Source: Streptomyces sp. PsTaAH-137
GTDB lineage: Bacteria; Actinomycetota; Actinomycetes; Streptomycetales; Streptomycetaceae
Assembly (NCBI RefSeq): GCF_003259365.1
Contig: NZ_QLLY01000006.1
Coordinates: 312,851 to 376,850, forward strand
Direction: 5' to 3'
DNA length: 64,000 nucleotides
This document shows, in pieces, positions 50,558-59,031 of the stretch. Numbering within the stretch: position 1 is the first letter of the stretch; each line of letters opens with the position of its first letter. Position numbers and translations under genes: made by a program. The notes beneath the pieces were generated by a model, which made no database searches, was not told the origin of the DNA, and saw nothing but the letters and a program-made list of their open reading frames with translations.

Positions 50558-51526
50558 TCAGTCCACCGTCACGTAGTCGGGACCGGAGTAGCGCCCGGTG
50601 GTGAGCTTTTGACGCTGCATCAGCAGGTCGTTGAGAAGGGACGAGGCGCCGAACCGGAACCAGTGGTTGTCGAGCCAGTCCGCGCCCACCGTCTCGTTGA
50701 CGATCACGAGGAACTTGACGGCGTCCTTCGACGTGCGGATGCCGCCGGCGGGCTTCACGCCGACCTGGATGCCGGTCGCGGCGCGGAAGTCGCGGACCGC
50801 CTCCAGCATCAGCAGCGTGTTCGCCGGGGTGGCGTTGACCCCCACCTTGCCGGTCGAGGTCTTGATGAAGTCCGCGCCGGCCAGCATGCCGATCCAGCTC
50901 GCGCGACGGATGTTGTCGTACGTCGACAGCTCGCCGGTCTCGAAGATGACCTTCAGCCGGGCGGGGCCGGAGGCCTCCTTCACGGCGCGGATCTCCTCGT
51001 AGACCTTCAGGTACTTCCCGGCGAGGAAGGCGCCGCGGTCGATGACCATGTCGATCTCGTCGGCCCCGGCCTCGACGGCCTCCCGGACGTCCCCGAGCTT
51101 CACTTCGAGGGCGGCGCGGCCGGCCGGGAAGGCGGTGGCGACCGAGGCCACCTTCACCTCGGTGCCGGCCACCGCGGTCTTCGCCGTGGCGACCATGTCC
51201 GGGTAGACGCAGACCGCCGCCGTGCGGGGGGTCGTGCGGTCGGTCGGGTCGGGGTTGACGGCCTTCGCGCCGAGGGCCCGGACCTTGCCCGGGGTGTCGG
51301 CGCCCTCCAGGGTCGTCAGGTCGATCATCGAGATGGCCAGGTCGATGGCGTGCGCCTTCGCCGTGGTCTTGATGGAACGGGTGCCGAGCCCGGCGGCCCT
51401 CGCCTCGAGCCCCACCGCGTCGACCCCGGGCAGCCCCTGGAGGAAGCGGCGCAGGGTGGCCTCGGAGGCGGTGGCGTCGGCCAGGGCGTGGTCTTGGGCG
51501 GGTGCTGATGCGGGTGCAGTGGACAT
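50558..51526 (-). CDS. deoC: Deoxyribose-phosphate aldolase
   Basis: 322 residues from ATG 51526 (GTG 51532 also possible); no SD, and the regulon operator ends only 19 nt before it, so the mRNA may be nearly leaderless. TIM-barrel class I aldolase with EIDMVIDRGAFLAGKY, Schiff-base motif DFIKTSTGKVG and proton-relay lysine in VGVKPAGGIRTS. It cleaves 2-deoxyribose-5-phosphate to glyceraldehyde-3-phosphate and acetaldehyde. The N-terminus is about 60 residues longer than E. coli DeoC. First gene of deoC-ALDH-ALDH'. Confidence 0.93.
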   Translation of the reverse strand: MSTAPASAPAQDHALADATASEATLRRFLQGLPGVDAVGLEARAAGLGTRSIKTTAKAHAIDLAISMIDLTTLEGADTPGKVRALGAKAVNPDPTDRTTPRTAAVCVYPDMVATAKTAVAGTEVKVASVATAFPAGRAALEVKLGDVREAVEAGADEIDMVIDRGAFLAGKYLKVYEEIRAVKEASGPARLKVIFETGELSTYDNIRRASWIGMLAGADFIKTSTGKVGVNATPANTLLMLEAVRDFRAATGIQVGVKPAGGIRTSKDAVKFLVIVNETVGADWLDNHWFRFGASSLLNDLLMQRQKLTTGRYSGPDYVTVD

Positions 51527-51544
51527 GGTCACGAGGGGAGCATA

Positions 51545-51558
51545 TCTACGCGCGTAGC
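51545..51558. promoter_or_regulatory. Nucleoside-regulon operator 6 (TCTACGCGCGTAGC)
   Basis: Perfect core CTACGCGCGTAG at 51546-51557, in front of deoC (minus strand). In deoC orientation its right arm runs into TAGATAT, a plausible -10 element. Confidence 0.82.
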
Positions 51559-51625
51559 GGCTGTACAGGGGTCGCTCCCCGACGACGCGATGGGTTGTCG
51601 CCCGGGTGCGCCACCGTCGTGGCTG

Positions 51626-52040
51626 GTCGCGCAGTTCCCCGCGCCCCTGAGATGCGCACTGCGTGCGCCATCTCATCACCAGAGGCGCAGCCTCTGAAGG
51701 GGAGGCGGCGCGAAGCGCCTGCCTCAGGGGCGCGGGGAACGGCGCGAGAAGCGGCCACCGGCCCGCACTCGATGAACGACCCAGGGGCGCGGGGAACGGC
51801 GCGAGAAGCGGCCACCGGCCCGCACTCGATGAACGACCCAGGGGCGCGGGGAACGGCGCGAGAAGCGGCCACCGGCCCGCACTCGATGAACGACCCAGGG
51901 GCGCGGGGAACGGCGCGAGAAGCGGCCACCGGCCCGCGGGCGAAGTGCGGCCCAGGGGCGCGGGGAACTGCGCGAGAAGCGGCCACCGGCCGTCAGTCGA
52001 CGAACTACCCAGGGGCGCGGGGAACTGTGCGACCGGCCCG
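51626..52040. repeat. 57-bp tandem array built from the dispersed repeat
   Basis: After an inverted core at about 51626-51650 and an inner hairpin, copies of the GGGGCGCGGGGAA element begin at 51725, 51782, 51839, 51896, 51953 and 52010: an exact 57-bp period, five full units and one partial. Units 1-3 are identical; unit 4 differs in its tail; unit 5 and the partial copy carry AACTG instead of AACGG. Each unit also holds the inverted GCGGCCACCGGCCCGC. Since 57 is a multiple of three, long reading frames stay open on both strands but they are not genes. The 568-bp gap 51527-52094 otherwise holds only the deoC operator. Confidence 0.9.
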
Positions 52041-52094
52041 CACCGGGGCGCACCCGAAGGACTGGCCGGGCCTGCGTCAGGCACAATCGACGCC

Positions 52095-52721
52095 ATGACG
52101 AAGGAACCCGGGCCCACCCACGACCGCGCATACAGGTCACCCGCCGGCATCGCGGGCGGCTGCCTGCTGCTGGCGCTCGGCGTCTGGCTCGGCATCGACG
52201 CGGTGATCGGCGGATCCGGCCGCACCCCGTGGGTGGCCCTCGCGGGCCTGCTGCTCGTGGTCCCGCTCGTCGTCGCGTTCACCCTCCGCCCGGCGGTCTT
52301 CGCGGGCGAGGACCGGCTGCGGATCAGAAACCCGTTCCGGGCCATCACCCTGCCCTGGTCGGCCGTCTCGGGCTTCCGCTCCGGGTACTCCAACGAGGTC
52401 TTCGACCAGTCCGGCATTAAGTACCAGCTGTGGTCGATCCCGGTCTCCCTGCGCGGCCGCAAGAAGGCCCAGCGCAACCTGGCGAGGGCCGCCGCCGCGG
52501 ACGACCCGGGACGGCGCTCGATGATCGGCACGGGCAGCATCCAGACCCGTTCCACCCGCGCCGCGACCGACCAGGTGATGGACGAGCTGCGCGAGCTGAG
52601 CGAGGCCCGCGCGGCGGAGCCCACGGCGCAGGGCGAGCCGGCGGTCCGCTGGGCCTACGAGATCATCGTCCCGGCCGCGATCGGCGCCGTACTCCTCGCC
52701 GTCCTGCTCGCGACCGGCTGA
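52095..52721 (+). CDS. PH-domain-like membrane protein
   Basis: 208 residues from ATG 52095. Two N-terminal hydrophobic helices (about 16-35 and 47-62), then a bacterial PH-like domain (FAGEDRLRIRNPFRAITLPW, SAVSGFRSGYSNEVF, KYQLWSIPVSLRGRKKAQRN), and a final helix (about 187-207). Such proteins are common in actinobacteria and have no established function. The stop is 1 bp from the convergent stop of the mannosyltransferase-like gene. Confidence 0.85.
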   Translation: MTKEPGPTHDRAYRSPAGIAGGCLLLALGVWLGIDAVIGGSGRTPWVALAGLLLVVPLVVAFTLRPAVFAGEDRLRIRNPFRAITLPWSAVSGFRSGYSNEVFDQSGIKYQLWSIPVSLRGRKKAQRNLARAAAADDPGRRSMIGTGSIQTRSTRAATDQVMDELRELSEARAAEPTAQGEPAVRWAYEIIVPAAIGAVLLAVLLATG

Positions 52722-52722
52722 G

Positions 52723-53922
52723 TCACGGCGCGCTGGGCCACACCAGCGCCATGTACGCCCCGCAGTACGCGGCCCCGAGCACGGCCCCCGTCACCCCCAG
52801 CAGCCGCACCCGCCGCGACGTCGTCCTGGCCAGCGCCAGCGCGAGCGGCAGCAGCAGCGGGAAGCCGGGCAGCAGGAAGCGGGCCCGGGGGAAGTAGACG
52901 CCGCCGCTGCCCAGCACGATCACCAGCAGCACCCCGGTGAAGACCAGCAGCGGCAACGGCTGACGGTCCGCGAGCGACAGCAGCCACAGCACCGCCGCCG
53001 CGATCAGGGTCAGCGAGACCAGCACCAGGAACAGCTCGGGCGTCGAGTCGTACGCCAGGTACTCGCGCATCCGGCGCAGCGTCTCCACGCCGCCGTCCAA
53101 CTGGTTGTGCCACAACCGCTGGACGGCGAAGTAACCGTCCCAGCGGCCGAGCCGCAGCCCCACCCAGCCGACGTACGCGCACCAGCCCAGCGGCGCGAGC
53201 AGCCCACCGGCCAGCACCCGCCACGACCGATGGCGGCGCAGGGTCAGCAGCGCCGACAGGGAGACCGCCGCGGCGATCGCGATGCCGGTCGGCCGGGTCA
53301 GCCCGGCCAGCGCGGACAGCGTGCCCGCCCACACCCAGCGGCCGGTGAGCACCGCGTACAGCGACCAGGCGACGCACGCCGTGAACAGCGATTCGGTGTA
53401 CCCCATCCACTGGACGAGCCCGACCGGCAGGCACGCCCACAGGAAGGTCAGGGTCACCCCCACCCGGCTGCCGTACAGCCGGTCGCCGACCGCGAAGATC
53501 CCCCACGCGGCGACGAACGAGCAGGCCACAGCCAGCACGAGACCGACACTGGCGCGCGAGCCCGGGGTCACCGCGGCGAGCGCCTTCACCAGGCCCGGGT
53601 AGAGCGGGAAGAACGCCAGGTTGTTCGCGTTGTACGCGGTGCCGAGCGCGTGGGCGTACCCGTGGTCGGCGATGCCCAGGTACCACTTCGAGTCCCAGTC
53701 GCGGGCGAGCGTCGGCCAGACGCCGTGGCCCTCCTTGTGCGCCCAGACCGCGAGGACGAGCAGCGAGAAGAGACGTACGGCCGCGAACGCGGACAGGGCG
53801 GGGAGCGCGCGGCGCAGCGAGCGGGCGGCGCGGGCGCGCAGGCGGACGATCGCCGGTGGGGCGGGGCGGCTCCTTCTGGCGTGCGGGAGGAGAAGGGCCT
53901 CGGGGGCGGCGCTCGGCGGCAC
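52723..53922 (-). CDS. Polytopic GT-C mannosyltransferase-like protein
   Basis: 399 residues from GTG 53922, with AGGAG 8 nt upstream; the frame is open to 54036, but the extra residues are low-complexity. About ten transmembrane helices. The first loop has ARDWDSKWYLGIADHGY, the acidic motif of GT-C enzymes, then NNLAFFPLYPGLVK and GYTESLFTACVAWSLYAVL, which resemble the PIG-V/GPI mannosyltransferase II group (DUF/mannosyltransferase family). It probably uses a polyprenyl-phosphate sugar outside the membrane for wall or lipoglycan glycosylation. Confidence 0.85.
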   Translation of the reverse strand: MPPSAAPEALLLPHARRSRPAPPAIVRLRARAARSLRRALPALSAFAAVRLFSLLVLAVWAHKEGHGVWPTLARDWDSKWYLGIADHGYAHALGTAYNANNLAFFPLYPGLVKALAAVTPGSRASVGLVLAVACSFVAAWGIFAVGDRLYGSRVGVTLTFLWACLPVGLVQWMGYTESLFTACVAWSLYAVLTGRWVWAGTLSALAGLTRPTGIAIAAAVSLSALLTLRRHRSWRVLAGGLLAPLGWCAYVGWVGLRLGRWDGYFAVQRLWHNQLDGGVETLRRMREYLAYDSTPELFLVLVSLTLIAAAVLWLLSLADRQPLPLLVFTGVLLVIVLGSGGVYFPRARFLLPGFPLLLPLALALARTTSRRVRLLGVTGAVLGAAYCGAYMALVWPSAP

Positions 53923-54033
53923 GGAGGGGGCTCCTGGGGAACGGGGACATGGGCCGGGGGCAACGTTCCCGTCGCCCCCTGCCCATGCCTGCCTCCCCGG
54001 CAGGAACCACCCGTCCGAGGGACCGGCGCGCCC

Positions 54034-54092
54034 CAATCAAGCCCCTCCGGCGATCGAGGAGCGGGGTCCGGGGCGGAGCCCCGCGGCCTGCG
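54034..54092 (-). repeat. Second dispersed repeat family (copy 1, reverse)
   Basis: The complement of AATCGCCGGAGGGGCTTG followed by a GGGGTCCGGGGCGGAGCCCC hairpin, found again at 60110-60166 and in part at 60244-60264. It lies between the stops and starts of unrelated genes and may work as a transcription terminator. Confidence 0.8.
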
Positions 54093-55739
54093 CTAGATCC
54101 CCGCCGCGCGGGAAAGGTCCCGCTTGATCTCCGTCAGGAGTCCGGCCGCCCTGGTGCGGGCGGCACCCAAGGAGTCCCGGTCCGCCACCGGAACCACGAC
54201 CTCCAGGTAGCACTTCAGCTTCGGCTCCGTGCCGGACGGCCGCACGATGACCCGCGCGCCGTCGAGCGCGTACCGCAGCCCGTCGGTCGGCGGAAGACCA
54301 CCGGCCCCCTGGGACAGGTCCTCGGCCGACGTCACCGCGAGCCCGGCCAGCACCGCCGGAGGCGTCTCGCGCAGGCGCCGCATGGCGTCGGCGATGAGCG
54401 ACAGGTCCTCGACCCGCACGCTCAGCTGGTCGGTGGCGTGCAGCCCGTGGGCGAGCGCCAGATCGTCCAGCGCGTCGAGCAGCGTACGGCCCTGTTCCTT
54501 GAGCGCACTGGCCAGCTCGGTGACGAGCAGCGCGGCCGTGATGCCGTCCTTGTCGCGCACGCCTTCGGGGTCGACGCAGTAGCCGAGCGCCTCCTCGTAG
54601 CCGTAGCGCAGGCCCTCCACGCGCGCGATCCACTTGAAGCCGGTCAGCGTCTCCGCGTACGGCAGGGACGCGGCCTCGGCGATCCGGCCCAGCAGCGACG
54701 ACGACACGATGGACTCGGCGAGGACGCCGGTGGCGCCCCGGCGCACGAGGTGGGCGGCGAGCAGCGCGCCGACCTCGTCGCCGCGCAGCATCCGCCACGC
54801 GGCACCGTCGCGGACGGCGACGGCGCAGCGGTCCGCGTCCGGGTCGTTGGCGATGATCAGGTCCGGCGCCTCGGCGAGCGAGCCGGCCGTCGCGAAGGAC
54901 AGGTCCATCGCGCCCGGCTCCTCCGGGTTCGGGAACGCCACCGTCGGGAAGTCCGGGTCCGGCTCGGCCTGCTCGGGCACGAGCACCGGCGCGGGGAAAC
55001 CGGCGCGGGCGAACGCGGCCAGCAGGGTGTCCTTGCCGACGCCGTGCATCGCCGTGTAGACGGCGCGGGCGGTGCGCGGCGAACCGGGCGCCAGGACCGC
55101 GTCCGTGCGCGCCAGATAGGCGTCCAGGACGCTGTCGTCCAGGGTCTCCCAGCCCGACTCGGGCCGCGCCACGTCGTCGAGGGACTTCACCGCGGCGATC
55201 TCGGCGGCGATCTCGGCGTCGGCGGGCGGCACGATCTGCGAGCCGTCGCCGAGGTACACCTTGTAGCCGTTGTCCCGGGGCGGGTTGTGCGAGGCGGTGA
55301 CCTCGACGCCCGCCACCGCGCCCAGGTGCCGGATCGCGAACGCCAGTACGGGCGTGGGGAGCGGCCGGGGCAGCACCGCGGCGCGCAGCCCGGCGCCCAC
55401 CATCACGGCTGCCGTGTCGCGCGCGAAGTCCGCCGACTTGTGGCGCGCGTCGTAGCCGATGACGACCAGGCCGTCGCCCTGTCCCTTGCCCTTCAGGTAC
55501 GCGGCGAGGCCCGCGGCGGCGCGGACGACCACCGCGCGGTTCATCCGCATCGGCCCCGCGCCCAGCTCGCCCCGCAGGCCCGCGGTGCCGAACTGGAGCG
55601 TGCCCGAGAAGCGGTCGGCCAGCTCCGTCAGGTCCCCGGCCTCGATCAGCGCCGCGAGCTCGTCGCGGGTCTCGGGGTCCGGGTCCTCCGCGAGCCAGGC
55701 CTTCGCCCGGTCGAGCAGTGCGCTGCCTTCAACGGTCAC
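54093..55739 (-). CDS. Phospho-sugar mutase (phosphomannomutase / phosphopentomutase-like)
   Basis: 548 residues from GTG 55739 with GAAGGA upstream. Four-domain alpha-D-phosphohexomutase fold: catalytic phosphoserine S150 in TASHNPPRDNGYK, metal loop DPDADR, sugar-binding GFKW-type loop LTGFKWIARVEGLRYGYEEA, and phosphate-binding RPSGTEPKLKCY. Length fits the PGM2/phosphopentomutase-type group rather than the 450-residue ManB group. Downstream of purine nucleoside phosphorylase by 46 bp with the regulon operator in front of the pair, it would isomerise (deoxy)ribose-1-phosphate to the 5-phosphate for DeoC. Hexose substrates remain possible. Confidence 0.88.
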   Translation of the reverse strand: MTVEGSALLDRAKAWLAEDPDPETRDELAALIEAGDLTELADRFSGTLQFGTAGLRGELGAGPMRMNRAVVVRAAAGLAAYLKGKGQGDGLVVIGYDARHKSADFARDTAAVMVGAGLRAAVLPRPLPTPVLAFAIRHLGAVAGVEVTASHNPPRDNGYKVYLGDGSQIVPPADAEIAAEIAAVKSLDDVARPESGWETLDDSVLDAYLARTDAVLAPGSPRTARAVYTAMHGVGKDTLLAAFARAGFPAPVLVPEQAEPDPDFPTVAFPNPEEPGAMDLSFATAGSLAEAPDLIIANDPDADRCAVAVRDGAAWRMLRGDEVGALLAAHLVRRGATGVLAESIVSSSLLGRIAEAASLPYAETLTGFKWIARVEGLRYGYEEALGYCVDPEGVRDKDGITAALLVTELASALKEQGRTLLDALDDLALAHGLHATDQLSVRVEDLSLIADAMRRLRETPPAVLAGLAVTSAEDLSQGAGGLPPTDGLRYALDGARVIVRPSGTEPKLKCYLEVVVPVADRDSLGAARTRAAGLLTEIKRDLSRAAGI

Positions 55740-55785
55740 GGTGACTTCCTTCGGACGACTGGTTCGTACGGACGTGGGGGCGGGC

Positions 55786-56610
55786 TCAGATCTTGGCGAG
55801 GACCTGGGTCAGCAGCTCGCCCATGCGGACGGCGGAGTCACGGCCGGCCTGGAGCACTTCCTCGTGGTTGAGCGGCTCGCCGGACAGGCCCGCGGCCAGG
55901 TTCGTCACCAGGGAGATGCCGAGCACCTCCGCGCCCGCCTCCCGGGCCGCGATGGCCTCCAGGGTGGTGGACATGCCGACGAGGTCGGCGCCGAGGATGC
56001 CGGCCATCCGGACCTCGGCCGGGGTCTCGTAGTGCGGGCCGGGGAACTGGGCGTAGACGCCCTCCTCCAGCGACGGGTCGATCTCCTGGCACAGCTGGCG
56101 CAGGCGCGGCGAGTACAGGTCGGTGAGGTCGACGAAGTTGGCGCCGACGATCGGCGACGTCGCCGTCAGGTTGATGTGGTCGGAGATGAGGACCGGCTGG
56201 CCCGGACGCATGCCCTCGCGCAGGCCGCCGCAGCCGTTGGTCAGCACGATGGTTTTGCAGCCCGCGGCGGCCGCCGTGCGCACGCCGTGCGCGACGGAGG
56301 CGACGCCCCGGCCCTCGTAGTAGTGGGTGCGGCCCAGGAAGACCAGGGCGCGCTTCTGGCCCACCTGGTACGAGCGGACCGTGCCGCCGTGGCCCGCCAC
56401 CGCCGCGCCGGTGAAGCCGGGCAGCTCGGTGAAGGGGAACTCGGCGTCCGGCGCGCCCAGCGCCTCGGCGGCGGGCGCCCAGCCGGAGCCCATCACGAGG
56501 GCGACGTCGTGGGTCTCGGCACCGGTGAGCTCGCGCAGGCGCGCGGCGGCGGCGTCGGCGGCGGCGTACGGGTCGCCCTGGATGAGGTCCGGAGTAACAG
56601 ATGCGTTCAC
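55786..56610 (-). CDS. Purine nucleoside phosphorylase (trimeric type)
   Basis: 274 residues from GTG 56610. PNP/MTAP family motifs: [12 protein letters not shown] (phosphate loop), [44 protein letters not shown] and [12 protein letters not shown], with Asn in VTNLAAG. It phosphorolyses inosine and guanosine (and deoxy forms) to the base and pentose-1-phosphate. The E/N pair fits trimeric 6-oxopurine PNPs. First gene of the PNP-mutase unit, with the operator 25 nt upstream. Confidence 0.93.
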   Translation of the reverse strand: MNASVTPDLIQGDPYAAADAAAARLRELTGAETHDVALVMGSGWAPAAEALGAPDAEFPFTELPGFTGAAVAGHGGTVRSYQVGQKRALVFLGRTHYYEGRGVASVAHGVRTAAAAGCKTIVLTNGCGGLREGMRPGQPVLISDHINLTATSPIVGANFVDLTDLYSPRLRQLCQEIDPSLEEGVYAQFPGPHYETPAEVRMAGILGADLVGMSTTLEAIAAREAGAEVLGISLVTNLAAGLSGEPLNHEEVLQAGRDSAVRMGELLTQVLAKI

Positions 56611-56634
56611 GCGTTTGAGAGTAGCCGGTCATGT

Positions 56635-56648
56635 CCTACGCGCGTAGA
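56635..56648. promoter_or_regulatory. Nucleoside-regulon operator 7 (CCTACGCGCGTAGA)
   Basis: Perfect core CTACGCGCGTAG at 56636-56647, 25 nt before the start of the purine nucleoside phosphorylase gene (minus strand). Read in gene orientation it is TCTACGCGCGTAGG. Confidence 0.82.
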
Positions 56649-56992
56649 TGCTGATGGTCACGGGAATGCGATCGTTGTCTTGTCGTTTCCGACGAGAGCG
56701 CTCCGCTGGGGTGCGGGATCATTCGTCCCCGGCGCCGTCGAGGCTGGTCGGGCCGTTCTTCGCCCGCGGCCCGGTGGGGCTTCTCGCGCAGTTCCCCGCG
56801 CCCCTGAGGCATGCGCTTCGCGCAGCCTCCCCTTCAGAGGCTGCGGCTCCGTCGATGAGATGCCGCACGAAGTGCGCATCTCAGGGGCGCGGGGAACTGC
56901 GCGAGAAGCGGCCACCGGGCGTCAGTCGGCGTGCAACCCAGGGGCGCGGGGAACTGCGCGACCGGCCGCGACGGGGGCGCGGCCGGACGTGA
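56649..56992. repeat. Gene-free gap with dispersed repeat hairpin
   Basis: Inverted core at about 56781-56806, inner GAGGCTGCGGCTCCG and GATGAGATG arms, and direct cores at about 56882-56904 and 56939-56961 of the GGCGCGGGGAACTGCGCG element. Nothing else recognisable. Confidence 0.82.
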
Positions 56993-57430
56993 TCAGCACG
57001 GGCGCTTGCGGAGTTCCATGACGTAGTCGTGGGGGGCGCCCGCCGAGTCGGCGGCGTCGGCGATCTCGCCGAGGTAGCGGGCGGAGGGGAGGCCCCCTTC
57101 GTACCCGTTCAGTACATAGACCCAGGCGGGCTCCTCGCCCTCCAGGGTGTCGATCCGTACGCGCATCCGCCGGTAGATGTCGAGCCCGACACCCTCCCAG
57201 CGGTCCATGGAGTCCTCGTCCATCGGAGCGATGTCGTACAGCGCGACGAAGACCTGCGAGCGCGGCGCCTCCACGATCGTGGCCAGCGAGCCCTCCCAGC
57301 CCATCTGCTCGCCCCCGAACGTCAGCCGCCATCCGGTGAGCCAGCCCGTCGAACGCAGCGGCGAGTGCGGGGCGCGGCGGCTCATCAGCCGCGCGTCGAG
57401 GTTGCCGGCGTACGCGGCGTAGAGCGACAT
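56993..57430 (-). CDS. Gamma-glutamylcyclotransferase-fold (AIG2-like) protein
   Basis: 145 residues from ATG 57430. It begins SLYAAYAGNLDARLMSRRAP, the GGCT-fold N-terminus (YxxYGSNL-like), and continues through GWRLTFGGEQMGWEGSLATI and the loop with YDIAPMDEDSMDRWEGVGLD, where Glu is the likely catalytic acid. Members act on gamma-glutamyl amines or are of unknown role. It is divergent from the LpdA-type gene. Confidence 0.82.
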   Translation of the reverse strand: MSLYAAYAGNLDARLMSRRAPHSPLRSTGWLTGWRLTFGGEQMGWEGSLATIVEAPRSQVFVALYDIAPMDEDSMDRWEGVGLDIYRRMRVRIDTLEGEEPAWVYVLNGYEGGLPSARYLGEIADAADSAGAPHDYVMELRKRPC

Positions 57431-57546
57431 GGGTCCGAGGGTACGACAGGGACGGCCGGGACCCCGGGTGAAGTCCGTACCAGGCAGGATCCACGGCACG
57501 CACCCCGACAGGACGCCCCATTGTTGCGTGCGGGACAATGGGGCAT

Positions 57547-58986
57547 GTGACTCGGATCGTGATCATCGGTGGCGGACCTGGCGGATACGAGGCGGCACTG
57601 GTGGCCGCCCAGCTCGGCGCGGAGGTGACCGTCGTCGACTGCGACGGTCTGGGCGGTGCGTCGGTGCTCACCGACTGCGTGCCGTCGAAGACCCTGATCG
57701 CCACGGCCGAGGTGATGACCACCTTCGACTCTTCGTACGAGGAGTTGGGGATCATCGTCGAGGACGACACCCCGGACCCGGACTCCCCGGCCCGCGTCGT
57801 CGGCGTCGACCTCGGCAAGGTCAACCGCCGGGTGAAGCGCCTCGCGCTCGCCCAGTCCCACGACATCACCGCGTCCGTCACGCGTGCGGGCGCGCGCGTG
57901 CTGCGCGGCCGCGGCCGGCTCGACGGCCAGCAGGACCTCGACGGCTCCCGCAAGGTGATCGTCACCGCCGCCGACGGCACCGAGGAGACCCTCACGGCCG
58001 ACGCCGTGCTGCTCGCGACCGGCGGCCACCCGCGCGAGGTCCCGGACGCCCAGCCCGACGGCGAGCGGATCCTGAACTGGACGCAGGTCTACGACCTCGA
58101 TGAGCTCCCCGAGGAGCTCATCGTGGTCGGTTCCGGTGTGACGGGCGCCGAGTTCGCCGGCGCCTACCAGGCCCTCGGCTCCAAGGTCACCCTCGTCTCC
58201 TCCCGCGACCGGGTGCTCCCGGGCGAGGACCCGGACGCCGCCGCCGTCCTGGAGGACGTCTTCCGGCGCCGTGGCATGAACGTCATGGCCCGCTCGCGCG
58301 CCGCCTCCGCCAAGCGCGTCGGCGACCGCGTCGAGGTCACGCTCTCCGACGGCCGGGTCATCTCCGGCACGCACTGCCTGATGGCGGTCGGCGCGATCCC
58401 CAACAGCGAGGGGCTCGGCCTGGAGGGCGCCGGGGTCAAGGTGAAGGACTCCGGTCACATCTGGACCGACAAGGTCTCGCGCACGACCGCTCCTGGCGTG
58501 TACGCGGCCGGAGACGTCACCGGAGTGTTCGCGCTGGCGTCCGTGGCCGCGATGCAGGGGCGCATCGCGATGTACCACTTCCTGGGCGACGCGGTGGCCC
58601 CGCTGAACCTCAAGACGGTCTCGTCGAACGTCTTCACCGACCCCGAGATCGCCACGGTGGGCGTCTCCCAGGCGGACGTGGACGGCGGGAAGTTCGACGC
58701 CCGTGTCGTCAAGCTGCCGCTGCTGCGCAACCCGCGCGCCAAGATGCAGGGCATTAGGGACGGCTTCGTCAAGATCTTCTGCCGCCCCGGCACCGGCATC
58801 GTGGTCGGCGGTGTGGTCGTGGCTCCCCGCGCTTCGGAACTGATCCACCCCATCTCGATCGCGGTCGACAACAATCTGACGGTCGAGCAGATCGCGAACG
58901 CGTTCACGGTGTACCCCTCGCTGTCCGGATCGATCGCCGAGGTCGCCCGGCAGCTGCACACGCGCAAGCTCGCCGAAGAGGGCTGA
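57547..58986 (+). CDS. lpdA: LpdA-type NAD(P)H-quinone dehydrogenase / flavoprotein disulfide reductase family
   Basis: 479 residues from GTG 57547 (ATG 57538 is an in-frame alternative; no clear SD). FAD site IVIIGGGPGGYEAALVA, second dinucleotide site IVVGSGVTGAEFAGAY, FAD motif APGVYAAGDVTG and dimer domain. The redox centre GGASVLTDCVPSK keeps C44 but has Ser at 39 where dihydrolipoamide dehydrogenases have the other cysteine. This is the state of M. tuberculosis LpdA (Rv3303c), which reduces quinones rather than disulfides. Stand-alone gene followed by a stem-loop. Confidence 0.9.
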   Translation: MTRIVIIGGGPGGYEAALVAAQLGAEVTVVDCDGLGGASVLTDCVPSKTLIATAEVMTTFDSSYEELGIIVEDDTPDPDSPARVVGVDLGKVNRRVKRLALAQSHDITASVTRAGARVLRGRGRLDGQQDLDGSRKVIVTAADGTEETLTADAVLLATGGHPREVPDAQPDGERILNWTQVYDLDELPEELIVVGSGVTGAEFAGAYQALGSKVTLVSSRDRVLPGEDPDAAAVLEDVFRRRGMNVMARSRAASAKRVGDRVEVTLSDGRVISGTHCLMAVGAIPNSEGLGLEGAGVKVKDSGHIWTDKVSRTTAPGVYAAGDVTGVFALASVAAMQGRIAMYHFLGDAVAPLNLKTVSSNVFTDPEIATVGVSQADVDGGKFDARVVKLPLLRNPRAKMQGIRDGFVKIFCRPGTGIVVGGVVVAPRASELIHPISIAVDNNLTVEQIANAFTVYPSLSGSIAEVARQLHTRKLAEEG

Positions 58987-59031
58987 CCGGCCCGTTGTCA
59001 CACTGAGTCGCGGCCCATGCGGGAGGCATAG

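Noticed and set aside
51725..52040. CRISPR-like array
   Set aside because: The repeats are contiguous 57-bp units with no unique spacers between short direct repeats, no leader, and no cas genes anywhere in the window.
51663..52624. Long open frames on both strands across the 57-bp array (peptides rich in RAVPRAPG and GARGTAREAATG)
   Set aside because: They are translations of a tandem repeat whose unit length is a multiple of three; codon bias is not gene-like and they run into real genes in the wrong register.
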